Source: Xylocopa sonorina
Lineage: Eukaryota; Arthropoda; Insecta; Hymenoptera; Apidae
Length of the DNA: 64,000 nucleotides
Assembly: GCF_050948175.1 (NCBI RefSeq)
Contig: NC_135194.1
Location: 4,580,033 to 4,644,032 of the forward strand
Direction of reading: 5' to 3'
This document shows positions 11,101-24,900 of this stretch, piece after piece (within the stretch, counting starts at the first letter, position 1; the number at the start of each line of letters is the position of its first letter). The position numbers and the translations under genes are program-made. The notes under the pieces are model-generated. The model was not told the DNA's origin and did no database searches. It saw only the letters and a program-made list of their open reading frames with translations.

Positions 11101-11645
11101 TATGATATAATATGATTTGCGAAGTGTTATGTATTCCTCGTCTACACTTCAAATGAATGAAAATGCGACACTTCCTTGCTAGGAAATAGCGTCTGCAGAT
11201 GTCTAGGTATCGTAGCGATAGAGTTCTAATGCTTCTTAAAACGCGATATCGCATCTCATTTCTATGTTTCATGGTAACATATAATATGATTTGCGAAGTG
11301 TTATGTATTCCTCGTCTACACTTCAAATGAATGTAAATGCGACACTTCCTTGCAAGGAAATAGCGTTTGCAGATGTCTACCTATCGTAGCAATTGGCTTC
11401 TAATGCTTCTTAAAACGCGATATCGCATCTCATTTCTATGTTTCATGGTATGATATAATGTGATTTGCGAAGTGTTATGTATTCCTCGTCTGCACTTCAA
11501 ATGAATGTAAATGCGACACTTCCTTGCAAGGAAATAGCGTTTGCAGATGTCTGCGTACCGTAGCAATAGAGTTCTTATGATTCTTAAAACGCGATATCGC
11601 ATCTCATTTCTATGTTTCATGGTAAGATATAATATGATTTGCGAA
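8136..11645. repeat. Higher-order repeat: two copies of a 10-monomer (1,740 bp) unit
   Basis: The segment starting at about 8136 recurs from about 9876 with displacement 1,740 bp (10 x 174). The match includes rare variants such as ATAAAATG, GTGTTCC, a CTAGCAAATAG change and AATTGG. Only isolated differences were noticed, for example GGGTTC at about 9655 versus GGCTTC at about 11395. Identity is lost at about 11646. Confidence 0.85.
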
Positions 11646-14600
11646 TTGTTATGTATTCCTCGTCTACACTTCAAATGAATCTAATTGCGACACTTCCTTG
11701 CTAGGAAATAGCGTCTGCAGATGTCTAGGTATCGTAGCGATAGAGTTATAATGCTTCTTAAAACGAGATATTGCATCTCATACCTATGTTTCATGATAAG
11801 ATATAATATGATTTGCGAAGTGTTATGTATTCCTCGTCTACACTTCATATGAATGTAAATGCGACACTTCCTTGCAAGGAAATAGCGTTTGCAGATGTCT
11901 ACCTATCGTAGCAATAGAGTTCTAATGCTTCTTAAAACGCGATATCGCATCTCATTTCTATGTTTCATGGTAAGATATAATATGATTTGCGAAGTGATAT
12001 GTATTCCTCGTCTACACTCCAAATGATTGTGAATGCGACACTTCCTCGCTAGGAAATAGCGTTTGCAGAAGTCTACGTATCGTAGCAATAGAGTTCTTAT
12101 GATTCTTAAAACGCGATATCGCATCTCATTTCTATGGTTCATGGTATGATATAAAATGATTTGCGAAGTGTTATGTGTTCCTTGTCTACACTTCAAATGA
12201 ATGTAAATCCGACACTTCCTTGCTAGGAAATAGCGTCTGCAGATGTCTAGGTATCATAGCAATAGAGTTCTAATGCTTCTTAAAACGCGATATCGCATCT
12301 CATTTCTATGTTTCATGGTAAGATATAATATGATTTGCGAAGTGTTATGTATTCCTCGTCTACACTCCAAATGATTGTGAATGCGACACTTCCTCGCTAG
12401 GAAATAGCGTTTGCAGAAGTCTACGTATCGTAGCAATAGAGTTCTTATGATTCTTAAAACGCGATATCGCATCTCATTTCTATGGTTCATGGTATGATAT
12501 AATATGATTTGCGAAGTGTTATGTATTCCTCGTCTACACTTCAAATGAATGAAAATGCGACACTTCCTTGCTAGGAAATAGCGTCTGCAGATGTCTAGGT
12601 ATCGTAGCGATAGAGTTCTAATGCTTCTTAAAACGCGATATCGCATCTCATTTCTATGTTTCATGGTAACATATAATATGATTTGCGAAGTGTTATGCAT
12701 TCCTCGTCTACGATTCAAATGAATGTAAATGCGACACTTCGTTGCAAGGAAATAGCGTTTGCAGATGTCTAGGTATCGTAGCAATAGAGTTCTAATGCTT
12801 CTTAAAACGCGATATCGCATCTCATTTCTATGTTTCATGGTAAGATATAATATGATTTGCGAAGTGTTATGTATTCCTCGTCTACACTTCAAATGAATGT
12901 AAATGCGACACTTCCTTGCTAGGAAATAGCGTCTGCAGATGTCTAGGTATCGTAGCGATAGAGTTCTAATGCTTCTTAAAACGAGATATTGCATCTCATA
13001 TCTATGTTTCATGATAAGATACAATATTCATTGCGAAGTGTTATGCATTCCTCGTCTACGATTCAAATGAATGTAAATGCGACACTTCCTTGCAAGGAAA
13101 TTGCGTTTGCAGATGTCTAGGTATCGTAGCAATAGAGTTCTAATGCTTCTTAAAACGCGATATCGCATCTCATTTCTATGTTTCATGGTAAGATATAATA
13201 TGATTTGCGAAGTGATATGTATTCCTCGTCTACACTCCAAATGATTGTGAATGCGACACTTCCTTGCTAGGAAATAGCGTTTGCAGAAGTCTACGTATCG
13301 TAGCAATAGAGTTCTTATGATTCTTAAAACGCGATATCGCATCTCATTTCTATGGTTCATGGTATGATATAATATGATTTGCGAAGTGTTATGTGTTCCT
13401 CGTCTACACTTCAAATGAATGTAAATGCGACACTTCCTTGCTAGGAAATAGCGTCTGCAGATGTCTAGGTATCATAGCAATAGAGTTCTAATGCTTCTTA
13501 AAACGCGATATCGCATCTCATTTCTATGTTTCATGGTAAGATATAATATGATTTGCGAAGTGTTATGTATTCCTCGTCTACACTCCAAATGATTGTGAAT
13601 GCGACACTTCCTCGCTAGGAAATAGCGTTTGCAGAAGTCTACGTATCGTAGCAATAGAGTTCTTATGATTCTTAAAACGCGATATCGCATCTCATTTCTA
13701 TGGTTCATGGTATGATATAATATGATTTGCGAAGTGTTATGTATTCCTCGTCTACACTTCAAATGAATGAAAATGCGACACTTCCTTGCTAGGAAATAGC
13801 GTCTGCAGATGTCTAGGTATCGTAGCAATAGAGTTCTAATGCTTCTTAAAACGCGATATCGCATCTCATTTCTATGTTTCATGGTAACATATAATATGAT
13901 TTGCGAAGTGTTATGTATTCCTCGTCTACACTTCCTACGAATGTAAATGCGACACTACCTTGCAAGGAAATAGCGTTTGCAGATGTCTACCTATCGTAGC
14001 AATAGAGTTCTAATGCTTCTTAAAACGCGATATCGCATCTCATTTCAATGTTTCATGGTAAGATATAATATGATTTGCGAAGTGTTATGTATTCCTCGTC
14101 TACACTTCAAATGAATGTAAATGCGACACTTCCTTGCAAGGAAATAGCGTTTGCAGATGTCTACCTATCGTAGCAATTGGGTTCTAATGCTTCTTAAAAC
14201 GCGATATCGCATCTCATTTCTATGTTTCATGGTAAGATATAATATGATTTGCGAAGTGTTATGTATTCCTCGTCTACACTTCAAATGAATGTGAATGCGA
14301 CACTTCCCCGCTAGGAAATAGCGTCTGCAGATGTCTAGGTATCGTAGCGATAGAGTTCTAATGCTTCTTAAAACGAGATATTGCATCTCATATCTATGTT
14401 TCATGATAAGATATAATATTCATTGCGAAGTGTTATGCATTCCTCGTCTACGATTCAAATGAATGTAAATGCGACACTTCCTTGCAAGGAAATTGCGTTT
14501 GCAGATGTCTAGGTATCGTAGCAATAGAGTTCTAATGCTTCTTAAAACGCGATATCGCATCTCATTTCTATGTTTCATGGTATGATATAATGTGATTTGC

Positions 14601-15455
14601 GAAGTGTTATGTATTCCTCGTCTGCACTTCAAATGAATGTAAATGCGACACTTCCTTGCAAGGAAATAGCGTTTGCAGATGTCTGCGTACCGTAGCAATA
14701 GAGTTCTTATGATTCTTAAAACGCGATATCGCATCTCATTTCTATGTTTCATGGTAAGATATAATATGATTTGCGAATTGTTATGTATTCCTCGTCTACA
14801 CTTCAAATGAATCTAATTGCGACACTTCCTTGCTAGGAAATAGCGTCTGCAGATGTCTAGGTATCGTAGCGATAGAGTCCTAATGCTTCTTAAAACGAGA
14901 TATTGCATCTCATACCTATGTTTCATGATAAGATATAATATGATTTGCGAAGTGTTATGTATTCCTCGTCTACACTTCATATGAATGTAAATGCGACACT
15001 TCCTTGCAAGGAAATAGCGTTTGCAGATGTCTACCTATCGTAGCAATAGAGTTCTGATGCTTCTTAAAACGCGATATCGCATCTCATTTCTATGTTTCAT
15101 GGTAAGATATAATATGATTTGCGAAGTGATATGTATTCCTCGTCTACACTCCAAATGATTGTGAATGCGACACTTCCTCGCTAGGAAATAGCGTTTGCAG
15201 AAGTCTACGTATCGTAGCAATAGAGTTCTTATGATTCTTAAAACGCGATATCGCATCTCATTTCTATGGTTCATGGTATGATATAATATGATTTGCGAAG
15301 TGTTATGTGTTCCTCGTCTACACTTCAAATGAATGTAAATGCGACACTTCCTTGCTAGGAAATAGCGTCTGCAGATGTCTAGGTATCATAGCGATAGAGT
15401 TCTAATGCTTCTTAAAACGCGATATCGCATCTCATTTCTATGTTTCATGGTAAGA

Positions 15456-18400
15456 TATAATATGATTTGCGAATTGTTATGTATTCCTCGTCTACACTTC
15501 AAATGAATCTAGTTGCGACACTTCCTTGCAAGGAAATAGCGTTTGCAGATGTCTACGTATCGTAGCGATAGAGTTCTAATGCTTCTTAAAACGAGATATT
15601 GCATCTCATATCTATGTTTCATGATAAGATATAATATGATTTGCGAAGTGTTATGTATTCCTCGTCTACACTTCAAATGAATGTGAATGCGACACTTCCT
15701 CGCTAGGAAATAGCGTTTGCAGAAGTCTACGTATCGTAGCAATAGAGTTCTTATGATTCTTAAAACGCGATATCGCATCTCATTTCTATGGTTCATGGTA
15801 AGATATAATATGATTTGCGAATTGTTATGTATTCCTCGTCTACACTTCATATGAATGTAAATGCGACACTTCCTTGCAAGGAAATAGCGTTTGCAGATGT
15901 CTACCTATCGTAGCAATAGGGTTCTAATGCTTCTTAAAACGCGATATCGCATCTCATTTCTATGTTTCATGGTAAGATATAATATGATTTGCGAAGTGTT
16001 ATGTATTCCTCGTCTACACTCCAAATGATTGTGAATGCGACACTTCCTCGCTAGGAAATAGCGTTTGCAGAAGTCTACGTATCGTAGCAATAGAGTTCTT
16101 ATGATTCTTAAAACGCGATATCGCATCTCATTTCTATGGTTCATGGTATGATATAATATGATTTGCGAAGTGTTATGTGTTCCTCGTCTACACTTCAAAT
16201 GAATGTAAATGCGACACTTCCTTGCTAGGAAATAGCGTCTGCAGATGTCTAGGTATCATAGCGATAGAGTTCTAATGCTTCTTAAAACGCGATATCGCAT
16301 CTCATTTCTATGTTTCATGGTAAGATATAATATGATTTGCGAAGTGTTATGTATTCCTCGTCTACACTTCATATGAATGTAAATGCGACACTTCCTTGCA
16401 AGGAAATAGCGTTTGCAGATGTCTACGTATCGTAGCGATAGAGTTCTAATGCTTCTTAAAACGAGATATTGCATCTCATATCTATGGTTCATGGTAAGAT
16501 ATAAAATGATTTGCGAAGTGTTATGTATTCCTCGTCTACACTTCAAATGAATGTAAATGCGACACTTCCTTGCTAGGAAATAGCGTCTGCAGATGTCTAG
16601 GTATCGTAGCGATAGAGTTCTAATGCTTCTTAAAACGAGATATTGCATCTCATACCTATGTTTCATGATAAGATATAATATGATTTGCGAAGTGTTATGT
16701 ATTCCTCGTCTACACTTCAAATGAATGTAAATGCGACACTTCCTTGCAAGGAAATAGCGTTTGCAGATGTCTGCGTACCGTAGCAATAGAGTTCTTATGA
16801 TTCTTAAAACGCGATATCGCATCTCATTTCTATGTTTCATGGTAAGATATAATATGATTTGCGAATTGTTATGTATTCCTCGTCCACACTTCAAATGAAT
16901 CTAATTGCGACACTTCCTTGCTAGGAAATAGCGTCTGCAGATGTCTAGGTATCGTAGCGATAGAGTCCTAATGCTTCTTAAAACGAGATATTGCATCTCA
17001 TACCTATGTTTCATGATAAGATATAATATGATTTGCGAAGTGTTATGTATTCCTCGTCTACACTTCATATGAATGTAAATGCGACACTTCCTTGCAAGGA
17101 AATAGCGTTTGCAGATGTCTACCTATCGTAGCAATAGAGTTCTGATGCTTCTTAAAACGCGATATCGCATCTCATTTCTATGTTTCATGGTAAGATATAA
17201 TATGATTTGCGAAGTGATATGTATTCCTCGTCTACACTCCAAATGATTGTGAATGCGACACTTCCTCGCTAGGAAATAGCGTTTGCAGAAGTCTACGTAT
17301 CGTAGCAATAGAGTTCTTATGATTCTTAAAACGCGATATCGCATCTCATTTCTATGGTTCATGGTATGATATAATATGATTTGCGAAGTGTTATGTTTTC
17401 CTCGTCTACACTTCAAATGAATGTAAATGCGACACTTCCTTGCTAGGAAATAGCGTCTGCAGATGTCTTGGTATCATAGCAATAGAGTTCTAATGCTTCT
17501 TAAAACGCGATATCGCATCTCATTTCTATGTTTCATGGTAAGATATAATATGATTTGCGAAGTGTTATGTATTCCTCGTCTACACTCCAAATGATTGTGA
17601 ATGCGACACTTCCTCGCTAGGAAATAGCGTTTGCAGAAGTCTGCGTATCGTAGCAATAGAGTTCTTATGATTCTTAAAACGCGATATCGCATCTCATTTC
17701 TATGGTTCATGGTATGATATAATATGATTTGCGAATTGTTATGTATTCCCCGTCTACACTTCAAATGAATCTAGTTGCGACACTTCCTTGCAAGGAAATA
17801 GCGTTTGCAGATGTCTACGTATCGTAGCGATAGAGTTCTAATGCTTCTTAAAACGAGATATTGCATCTCATATCTATGTTTCATGATAAGATATAATATG
17901 ATTTGCGAAGTGTTATGTATTCCTCGTCTACACTTCAAATGAATGTGAATGCGACACTTCCTCGCTAGGAAATAGCGTTTGCAGAAGTCTACGTATCGTA
18001 GCAATAGAGTTCTTATGATTCTTAAAACGCGATATCGCATCTCATTTCTATGGTTCATGGTAAGATATAATATGATTTGCGAATTGTTATGTATTCCTCG
18101 TCTACACTTCATATGAATGTAAATGCGACACTTCCTTGCAAGGAAATAGCGTTTGCAGATGTCTACCTATCGTAGCAATAGGGTTCTAATGCTTCTTAAA
18201 ACGCGATATCGCATCTCATTTCTATGTTTCATGGTAAGATATAATATGATTTGCGAAGTGTTATGTATTCCTCGTCTACACTCCAAATGATTGTGAATGC
18301 GACACTTCCTCGCTAGGAAATAGCGTTTGCAGAAGTCTACGTATCGTAGCAATAGAGTTCTTATGATTCTTAAAACGCGATATCGCATCTCATTTCTATG

Positions 18401-18982
18401 GTTCATGGTATGATATAATATGATTTGCGAAGTGTTATGTGTTCCTCGTCTACACTTCAAATGAATGTAAATGCGACACTTCCTTGCTAGGAAATAGCGT
18501 CTGCAGATGTCTAGGTATCATAGCGATAGAGTTCTAATGCATCTTAAAACGCGATATCGCATCTCATTTCTATGTTTCATGGTAAGATATAATATGATTT
18601 GCGAAGTGTTATGTATTCCTCGTCTACACTTCATATGAATGTAAATGCGACACTTCCTTGCAAGGAAATAGCGTTTGCAGATGTCTACGTATCGTAGCGA
18701 TAGAGTTCTAATGCTTCTTAAAACGAGATATTGCATCTCATATCTATGGTTCATGGTAAGATATAAAATGATTTGCGAAGTGTTATGTATTCCTCGTCTA
18801 CACTTCAAATGAATGTAAATGCGACACTTCCTTGCTAGGAAATAGCGTCTGCAGATGTCTAGGTATCGTAGCGATAGAGTTCTAATGCTTCTTAAAACGA
18901 GATATTGCATCTCATACCTATGTTTCATGATAAGATATAATATGATTTGCGAAGTGTTATGTATTCCTCGTCTACACTTCAT
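15456..18982. repeat. Duplicated satellite segment, 13-monomer displacement
   Basis: About 1,265 bp at 15456-16720 recurs at 17718-18982, displaced by 2,262 bp (13 x 174). Shared rare variants include GAATCTAGTTGCG and CATACCTATG. The intervening monomers belong to other variants. The same 13-mer length appears in array B. Confidence 0.75.
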
Positions 18983-20440
18983 ATGAATGTAAATGCGACA
19001 CTTCCTTGCAAGGAAATAGCGTTTGCAGATGTCTACCTATCGTAGCAATAGAGTTCTAATGCTTCTTAAAACGCGATATCGCATCTCATTTCTATGTTTC
19101 ATGGTAAGATATAATATGATTTGCGAAGTGTTATGTATTCCTCGTCTACACTCCAAATGATTGTGAATGCGACACTTCCTCGCTAGGAAATAGCGTTTGC
19201 AGAAGTCTACGTATCGTAGCAATAGAGTTCTTATGATTCTTAAAACGCGATATCGCATCTCATTTCTATGTTTCATGGTAAGATATAATATGATTTGCGA
19301 AGTGTTATGTATTCCTCGTCTACACTTCAAATGAATGTGAATGCGACACTTCCCCGCTAGGAAATAGCGTTTGCAGAAGTCTACGTACCGTAGCAATAGA
19401 GTTCTTATGATTCTTAAAACTCGATATCGCATCTCATTTCTATGGTTAATGGTAAGATATTATATGATTTGCGAAGTGTTATGTATTCCTCGTCTACACT
19501 TCAAATGAATGTAAATGCGACACTTCCTTGCTAGGAAATAGCGTCTGCAGATGTCTAGGTATCGTAGCGATAGAGTTCTAATGCTTCTTAAAACGAAATA
19601 CTGCATCTCATATCTATGGTTCATGGTAAGATATAATATGATTTGCGAATTGTTATGTATTCCTCGTCTACACTTCAAATGAATCTAATTGCGACACTTC
19701 CTTGCTAGGAAATAGCGTCTGCAGATGTCTAGGTATCGTAGCGATAGAGTTCTAATGCTTCTTAAAACGAGATATTGCATCTCATACCTATGTTTCATGG
19801 TAAGATATAATATGATTTGCGAATTGTTATGTATTCCTCGTCTACACTTCAAATGAATCTAATTGCGACACTTCCTTGCTAGGAAATAGCGTCTGCACAT
19901 GTCTAGGTATCGTAGCGATAGAGTTCTAATGCTTCTTAAAACGAGATATTGCATCTCATACCCATGTTTCATGATAAGATATAATATGATTTGCGAAGTG
20001 TTATGTATTCCTCATCTACACTTCATATGAATGTAAATGCGACACTTCCTTGCAAGGAAATAGCGTTTGCAGATGTCTACCTATCGTAGCAATAGAGTTC
20101 TTCTAATGCTTCTTAAAACGCGATATCGCATCTCATTTCTATGTTTCATGGTAAGATATAATATGATTTGCGAAGTGTTATGTATTCCTCGTCTACACTC
20201 CAAATGATTGTGAATGCGACACTTCCTCGCTAGGAAATAGCGTTTGCAGAAGTCTACGTATCGTAGCAATAGAGTTCTTATGATTCTTAAAACGCGATAT
20301 CGCATCTCATTTCTATGGTTCATGGTATGACATAATATGATTTGCGAAGTGTTATGTGTTCCTCGTCTACACTTCAAATGAATGTAAATGCGACACTTCC
20401 TTGCTAGGAAATAGCGTCTGCAGATGTCTAGGTATCATAG

Positions 20441-20444
20441 CAAT
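20441..20444. repeat. Left target-site duplication of copy 2 (CAAT)
   Basis: CAAT precedes the TGTCACG end of copy 2 and recurs at 29412-29415 after its other end. Removing the element plus one CAAT restores a normal monomer reading CATAGCAATAGAGTTC. A 4-bp duplication is seen in several insect Gypsy elements. Confidence 0.9.
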
Positions 20445-21973
20445 TGTCACGTCCCGAGGTGCGGTTGCGCTCGCAACGGTGGCACAAAGTCGTAACCGTT
20501 CCCGAAAATAACGCGAATTGCGTCCGGACCGGGTTCGTTGGCGTTTCGGACTCGATAAAACGGTAATTAACACGAAACTTACCTTGTGATGGCTTGATTC
20601 TACTGTCTGATTTCTCTTTCCAGGTACCTGGAGCGCCTTGAATCCGCAACCGGGATGGCGGCGGCGTACGGCTGGAACGGAGGTACGGGTCGTGCGGCGA
20701 AGGAAACCTCCTTCACAGGAACCAGGGCTCGAACGTAGGAAATTGAATATTCTGGTGCATCACCCACGTATTCCCGAGCGAGACGACGAATAAACTCTCT
20801 CCTCCCCGCGCGTCGTGTACGCTTTGTCGGAGGTGCAAGGCTCGTCGAGAATACTTGAACTTCGGTCGAGTACGGCGCGGCTAAGCGTTGGTTCGCTCTA
20901 GCTTACCGGGATCAACCTGGGCGCAAGATATTCTGTATACGGTAGAAGTGAGGATGGAGCAACTAAGCGCTGGTTCGCTCTAGTCGTCGAGCCTCAAGAC
21001 TATCGCAGATGAGATATAGAAATAGAATAATCGCGAGCGTACCCGTGGAGTAGAATTAAGGAATTGTATTTGGACTCGAATAAAGATACTTTGAATCTGG
21101 TAAAAATAAACTATATTCTATGATTTCACTATACTAAATACACTTGACTAAGTTCTAAGTTACTGACTAGCGATTACAATGAGAATTAGAAATAGTATAA
21201 AGTATCGAATGGACTCCGCTATGGGAGTATGGATAGAGACGAATGCATTAGAGCTAATTGCTCGTTGCGAATGAGCCTATTGCTCGGAAGTGCATCGTTC
21301 GGATGCTGGATTAGAACTCCTCGGTTCGGAGATGAGATACGAACTCTCCAGTTCGGAGATGAGATGAGAACTCTCCCGTTCGGAGGTGAGATTGGAACTG
21401 ACTCTCGGATCTCGCGTCCGCGACCTCCTCGGGTCGCGCGGCGCGCGAGTCGCTGGGCCCTCGCGGTGGGGCGGACGGTCGGAGTAGGGCGGCCGCTCGG
21501 CCCTCGTGGTGGGGCGGCCGTTCGGAGTGGGGCGCGGCCCGCGTTAAGCGTGAGCCGCGAGCGTCGAGTGTGCGCGCGAGTGCACGGAACATAACCGTGC
21601 ATGAATAAAATATATACATATATTCACTTAAATCTAGGTGTGTGTTGGTGTGTATGTACATAGGTGAGTAGTGTGCTTATTCTAATCCCACATGTACGAG
21701 AAGTACGTATAGGGCTTCGTGATTGCTGGGGATTCGACCCAGTACGTGTCGGAGAGCTCCTCGCCCTCGTAATACGGGGTGAAGTCCTCCCCCTCGTGTG
21801 TGGAGATCGCGCGTGGGCGCGGCATGCTGCATCCCTCTTCCCTCTCGTACCTTTGTCTCCTTCTGTAGGGACGGCGAGTCGGCGGGTGGCCCGTGTGCAG
21901 GGGCTCCGGATACGGATGCTGGGGATGATGAGGTGGACGCCGGAGGGTGGCAGGCGGTACGCCTGACGTTACA
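20445..21973 (-). repeat. 3' LTR of copy 2 (1,529 bp)
   Basis: On the minus strand it runs from TGTAACGTC at 21973 to GACGTGACA at 20445. It has the same length and apparently the same sequence as the partner LTR at 27883-29411. It encodes the last part of pol (21682-21973). It contains the TATA box, hairpin, 27-bp repeats (21310-21390) and splice-donor-like motif (20577-20582). In the LTR frame that ends at the donor in copies 1 and 3, this copy has a TAG eight codons earlier. Confidence 0.96.
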
Positions 21974-24900
21974 CCACCCCCCTTGGAAAAAGAATCTCGG
22001 CCATGCCGAGATCTCTTGTCTGTTGGGTAGATTTCGGGATGCTGGATCCTTCTCTTGGTCCTGTCGGCTGGATGCTGCGGAATCTGAGGCTTTTCGCCTG
22101 GTTGATCCTGGCGATAACGTTTGGAGTTTGGACCGTGGCTGCGGGCTTCCTTCGGATTGCAGGCACTTTCGTCGCTTTCACTTTCAGCGTTCGTTTGAAT
22201 GTCACTGCTCTCACTGACTTCATTTTCAGTTTTTCGCACTTTTCTTTCACTAGCATCCACACTCTGCATACTATGCATTCGTTTACAAATTTTGATTTTG
22301 TTCGTATGAACAATTTTATGGCGCCCTTTTACATTCAGCTTAACATTACAATTGCCCAAAATTTCGAGGATACGGTACGGTCCAGAGTATTGTGCCTGGA
22401 ACTTATGTTTGTTCGGCTCTTTTAAAAGATAGACCCATTGGCCTACCTCGAAGTTTTGGACATTGAGATTTCGGTCATAATAATATTTAGAACGGCGTTT
22501 CGCATTGTCTAGATTGGCTTTAGCCAAATCCTGAGATTTCGAGATTTTCTCCTGAAGTTGTATAAGATAGTCGCTATAAGTTTCGTTATCAGAGCTGTCC
22601 TGAAAAGGAGTGGCTGACGGCGTCCTAGCTATCCTGCCGAACACTAGTTCGTGTGGGGTGTATAATGTACCCTCGTGCACACTGGTGTTGTATGAAAACA
22701 TTGCGTACGGTAACCAATTCACCCAATCGTTACTCGACTCTATGTAATGCTTCAGATATTCGGCCAGGACGTGGTGAGATCGTTCAACGGACCCGTTTGT
22801 CTGTGGATGGAACGCAGTGGACTTGTATTGCTTAATACGGAATTTGATTGCTATGGCTTTAATCAAGCTATTTATAAAGTTCGAACCTTGGTCCGTGAGT
22901 ATGCCTTTCGGGCATCCGAACTTACAAATGAATTCTTTTATTAAAGCTTCGGCAATGTCTACTGCGGTGGTGGTTTTGAGAGGAACTGCGACTGAGTATT
23001 TAGTGAGGAGATCTTGGATCGTGAGGATACTCGTATAACCGTCGGAAGTTTCGGGAAGAGGACCCATTACGTCCATTGAAATCTTATCGAATGCCCTGCC
23101 AGGGGTGTCGGTTAAAGTGAGAGGCTGTCTGGTCTTTACCCGGACCAGTTTCTCTGTCTGACAACTTTTGCATTTGCCAATATATTCTTGTATTTGTGTT
23201 TTCATGTTTGGCCAAAAGTATTGTTGTCTGATGCGAGAATAAGTTTTATTAACCCCTTTGTGACCTCCCACAGGGGAGTCGTGGTTTTCTCTTATTATTT
23301 TCAGTCGCTCTTCGACCGAAGGTGTTTTAATGAGGCCCTGGCAGACCGTAATCTGGACAGTTGTTTCGTAAAACAGGTCTTGAAGGATTTTCTGGATTCG
23401 GGACCAGGATACGGAGTCTAGATAGGTTTGTGCGATACTAAATGTTTGTAATTGTAATTCGTTTACAACGTCGCACAAGGATCTGAATGTTTCTATTACG
23501 GTCTGGAAATTGATTGATCTGGTGGAATGTTCGATGATTGGAAGCTGGATTTGGAATTCGTTTCCGATTTGTATGACTTTGGCTTTGGTAAGGACGTGAT
23601 TTTTGTTTAGGAGGAATTTTTCAGCGTTTGCTAGATCTTTGGCGCCCGTGTCATAGGGGTGCCCAGATTGCGTGACGAAGACAACTACATTGTCTCGTCG
23701 CGTTGATAATGCGTCACGGCTGAAATTAAATAGAGGTTCGCGTCGGAAAAATTCATTTGGAGCAGGAGTATAGAAGTCGGTGCTGTCGCTGGCGACTTGC
23801 GGAGGTGGTGCTGTGTTGGTACGGAAGGACGTGCCTGGAGTCGGTAATTCAGGTTCTGATGTTACCGGAGTAGGAGGAGGCGCTAGTGTGGTATACTTTT
23901 TACGGGTTTCCGGAGGCACATCGAAGATGTCGTCCTCCGAGTTTTCTGAATACGAGAGCGGAAAAATTTGAGCGGGATTCCGCGACAATGCGTCCGCATT
24001 AAGGTTCGTTTTTCCACTTTTATAGACCATCTCGTAGTCAAATTCTGCTAACTTAAGCCTCCACCGTACGAGTCTACTTGACGGGTCCTTGACCGAATTC
24101 ATCCACACTAACGGTCGATGGTCGGTAACGAGTTTGAATTGATTACCGTATATGTATGGACGAAAGTAATGGACGGCGTAGACAATCGCCAGACACTCCT
24201 TCTCGATCGTGGAGTAGTTTTTCTCCGCAGCGTTTAACAGTCGCGACGTGTACGCGATTGGCAAGTCGCGGCCTATTGGTCCTTGACTCAAGATAGCACC
24301 AATAGCTTCGGCGGACGCGTCGGTCGTTATCACGAATGGTTGTTTAAAGTTGGGGTACTGCAAGATAGGCGCTTCGCATAGGCAATCTCGGAGTTTGACG
24401 AATGAATTCTCATGCTCGTTACGCCATACAAAGGGCGCGTCCTTTTTTAACAAATTCGTTAGAGGCTTAGCAATATTGGAAAAATTTGCGATGAACCGCC
24501 TGTAGTATCCCGCGAGCCCGAGGAATTGTTTGATCTGTTTCGCGTTGCGCGGGCGCGGAAAATTTTTGACGGCGCTAATTTTCGCAGGGTCAGGTTTTAC
24601 ACCGTGCTCACTGATAATATGACCCAAATAGCTTACTTCTCTCCTCAAGAATTCGCACTTATCCGGCTGCAATACTAAATTAGCTTCTTTGAGCCGTTGA
24701 GTTAATTTATCGAATTTAAGTCGATGTTCTTGAAGAGAGCTAGCGTAGATAACAATGTCGTCCAAATAGACGAAAATTTCGTTCCCCTGGAGGCCGGACA
24801 GGACATTGTCCATAAGTCGTTGGAACGTCGCTGGCGCATTTTTTAATCCGAATGGCATTCTTTTAAATTCATAATGCCCGTGAGGCGTCGAAAAAGCAGT

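Larger units (their letters stand above)
3623..20444. repeat. Satellite array A, 174-bp monomers (about 97 copies)
   Basis: Head-to-tail monomers run between copies 1 and 2 of the retroelement. The landmark ATTTGCGAAG recurs at 3631, 3805 and 3979 (period 174), with occasional 175-bp monomers carrying AATAAGAG instead of AATAGAG. Two coupled monomer classes intermingle: class A has CGCGATATCGC followed by CATTTCTATG, class B has CGAGATATTGC followed by CATATCTATG or CATACCTATG. Local higher-order repeats are listed separately. No gene is seen in these 16.8 kb. Long minus-strand open frames exist only because 174 is divisible by 3. There are no intervening spacers and the array ends abruptly at each retroelement. 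Confidence 0.97.

Noticed and set aside
3623..20444. Regular repeats resembling a CRISPR array
   Set aside because: The period is 174 bp with no unique spacers, no leader and no cas genes, and the setting is clearly eukaryotic.
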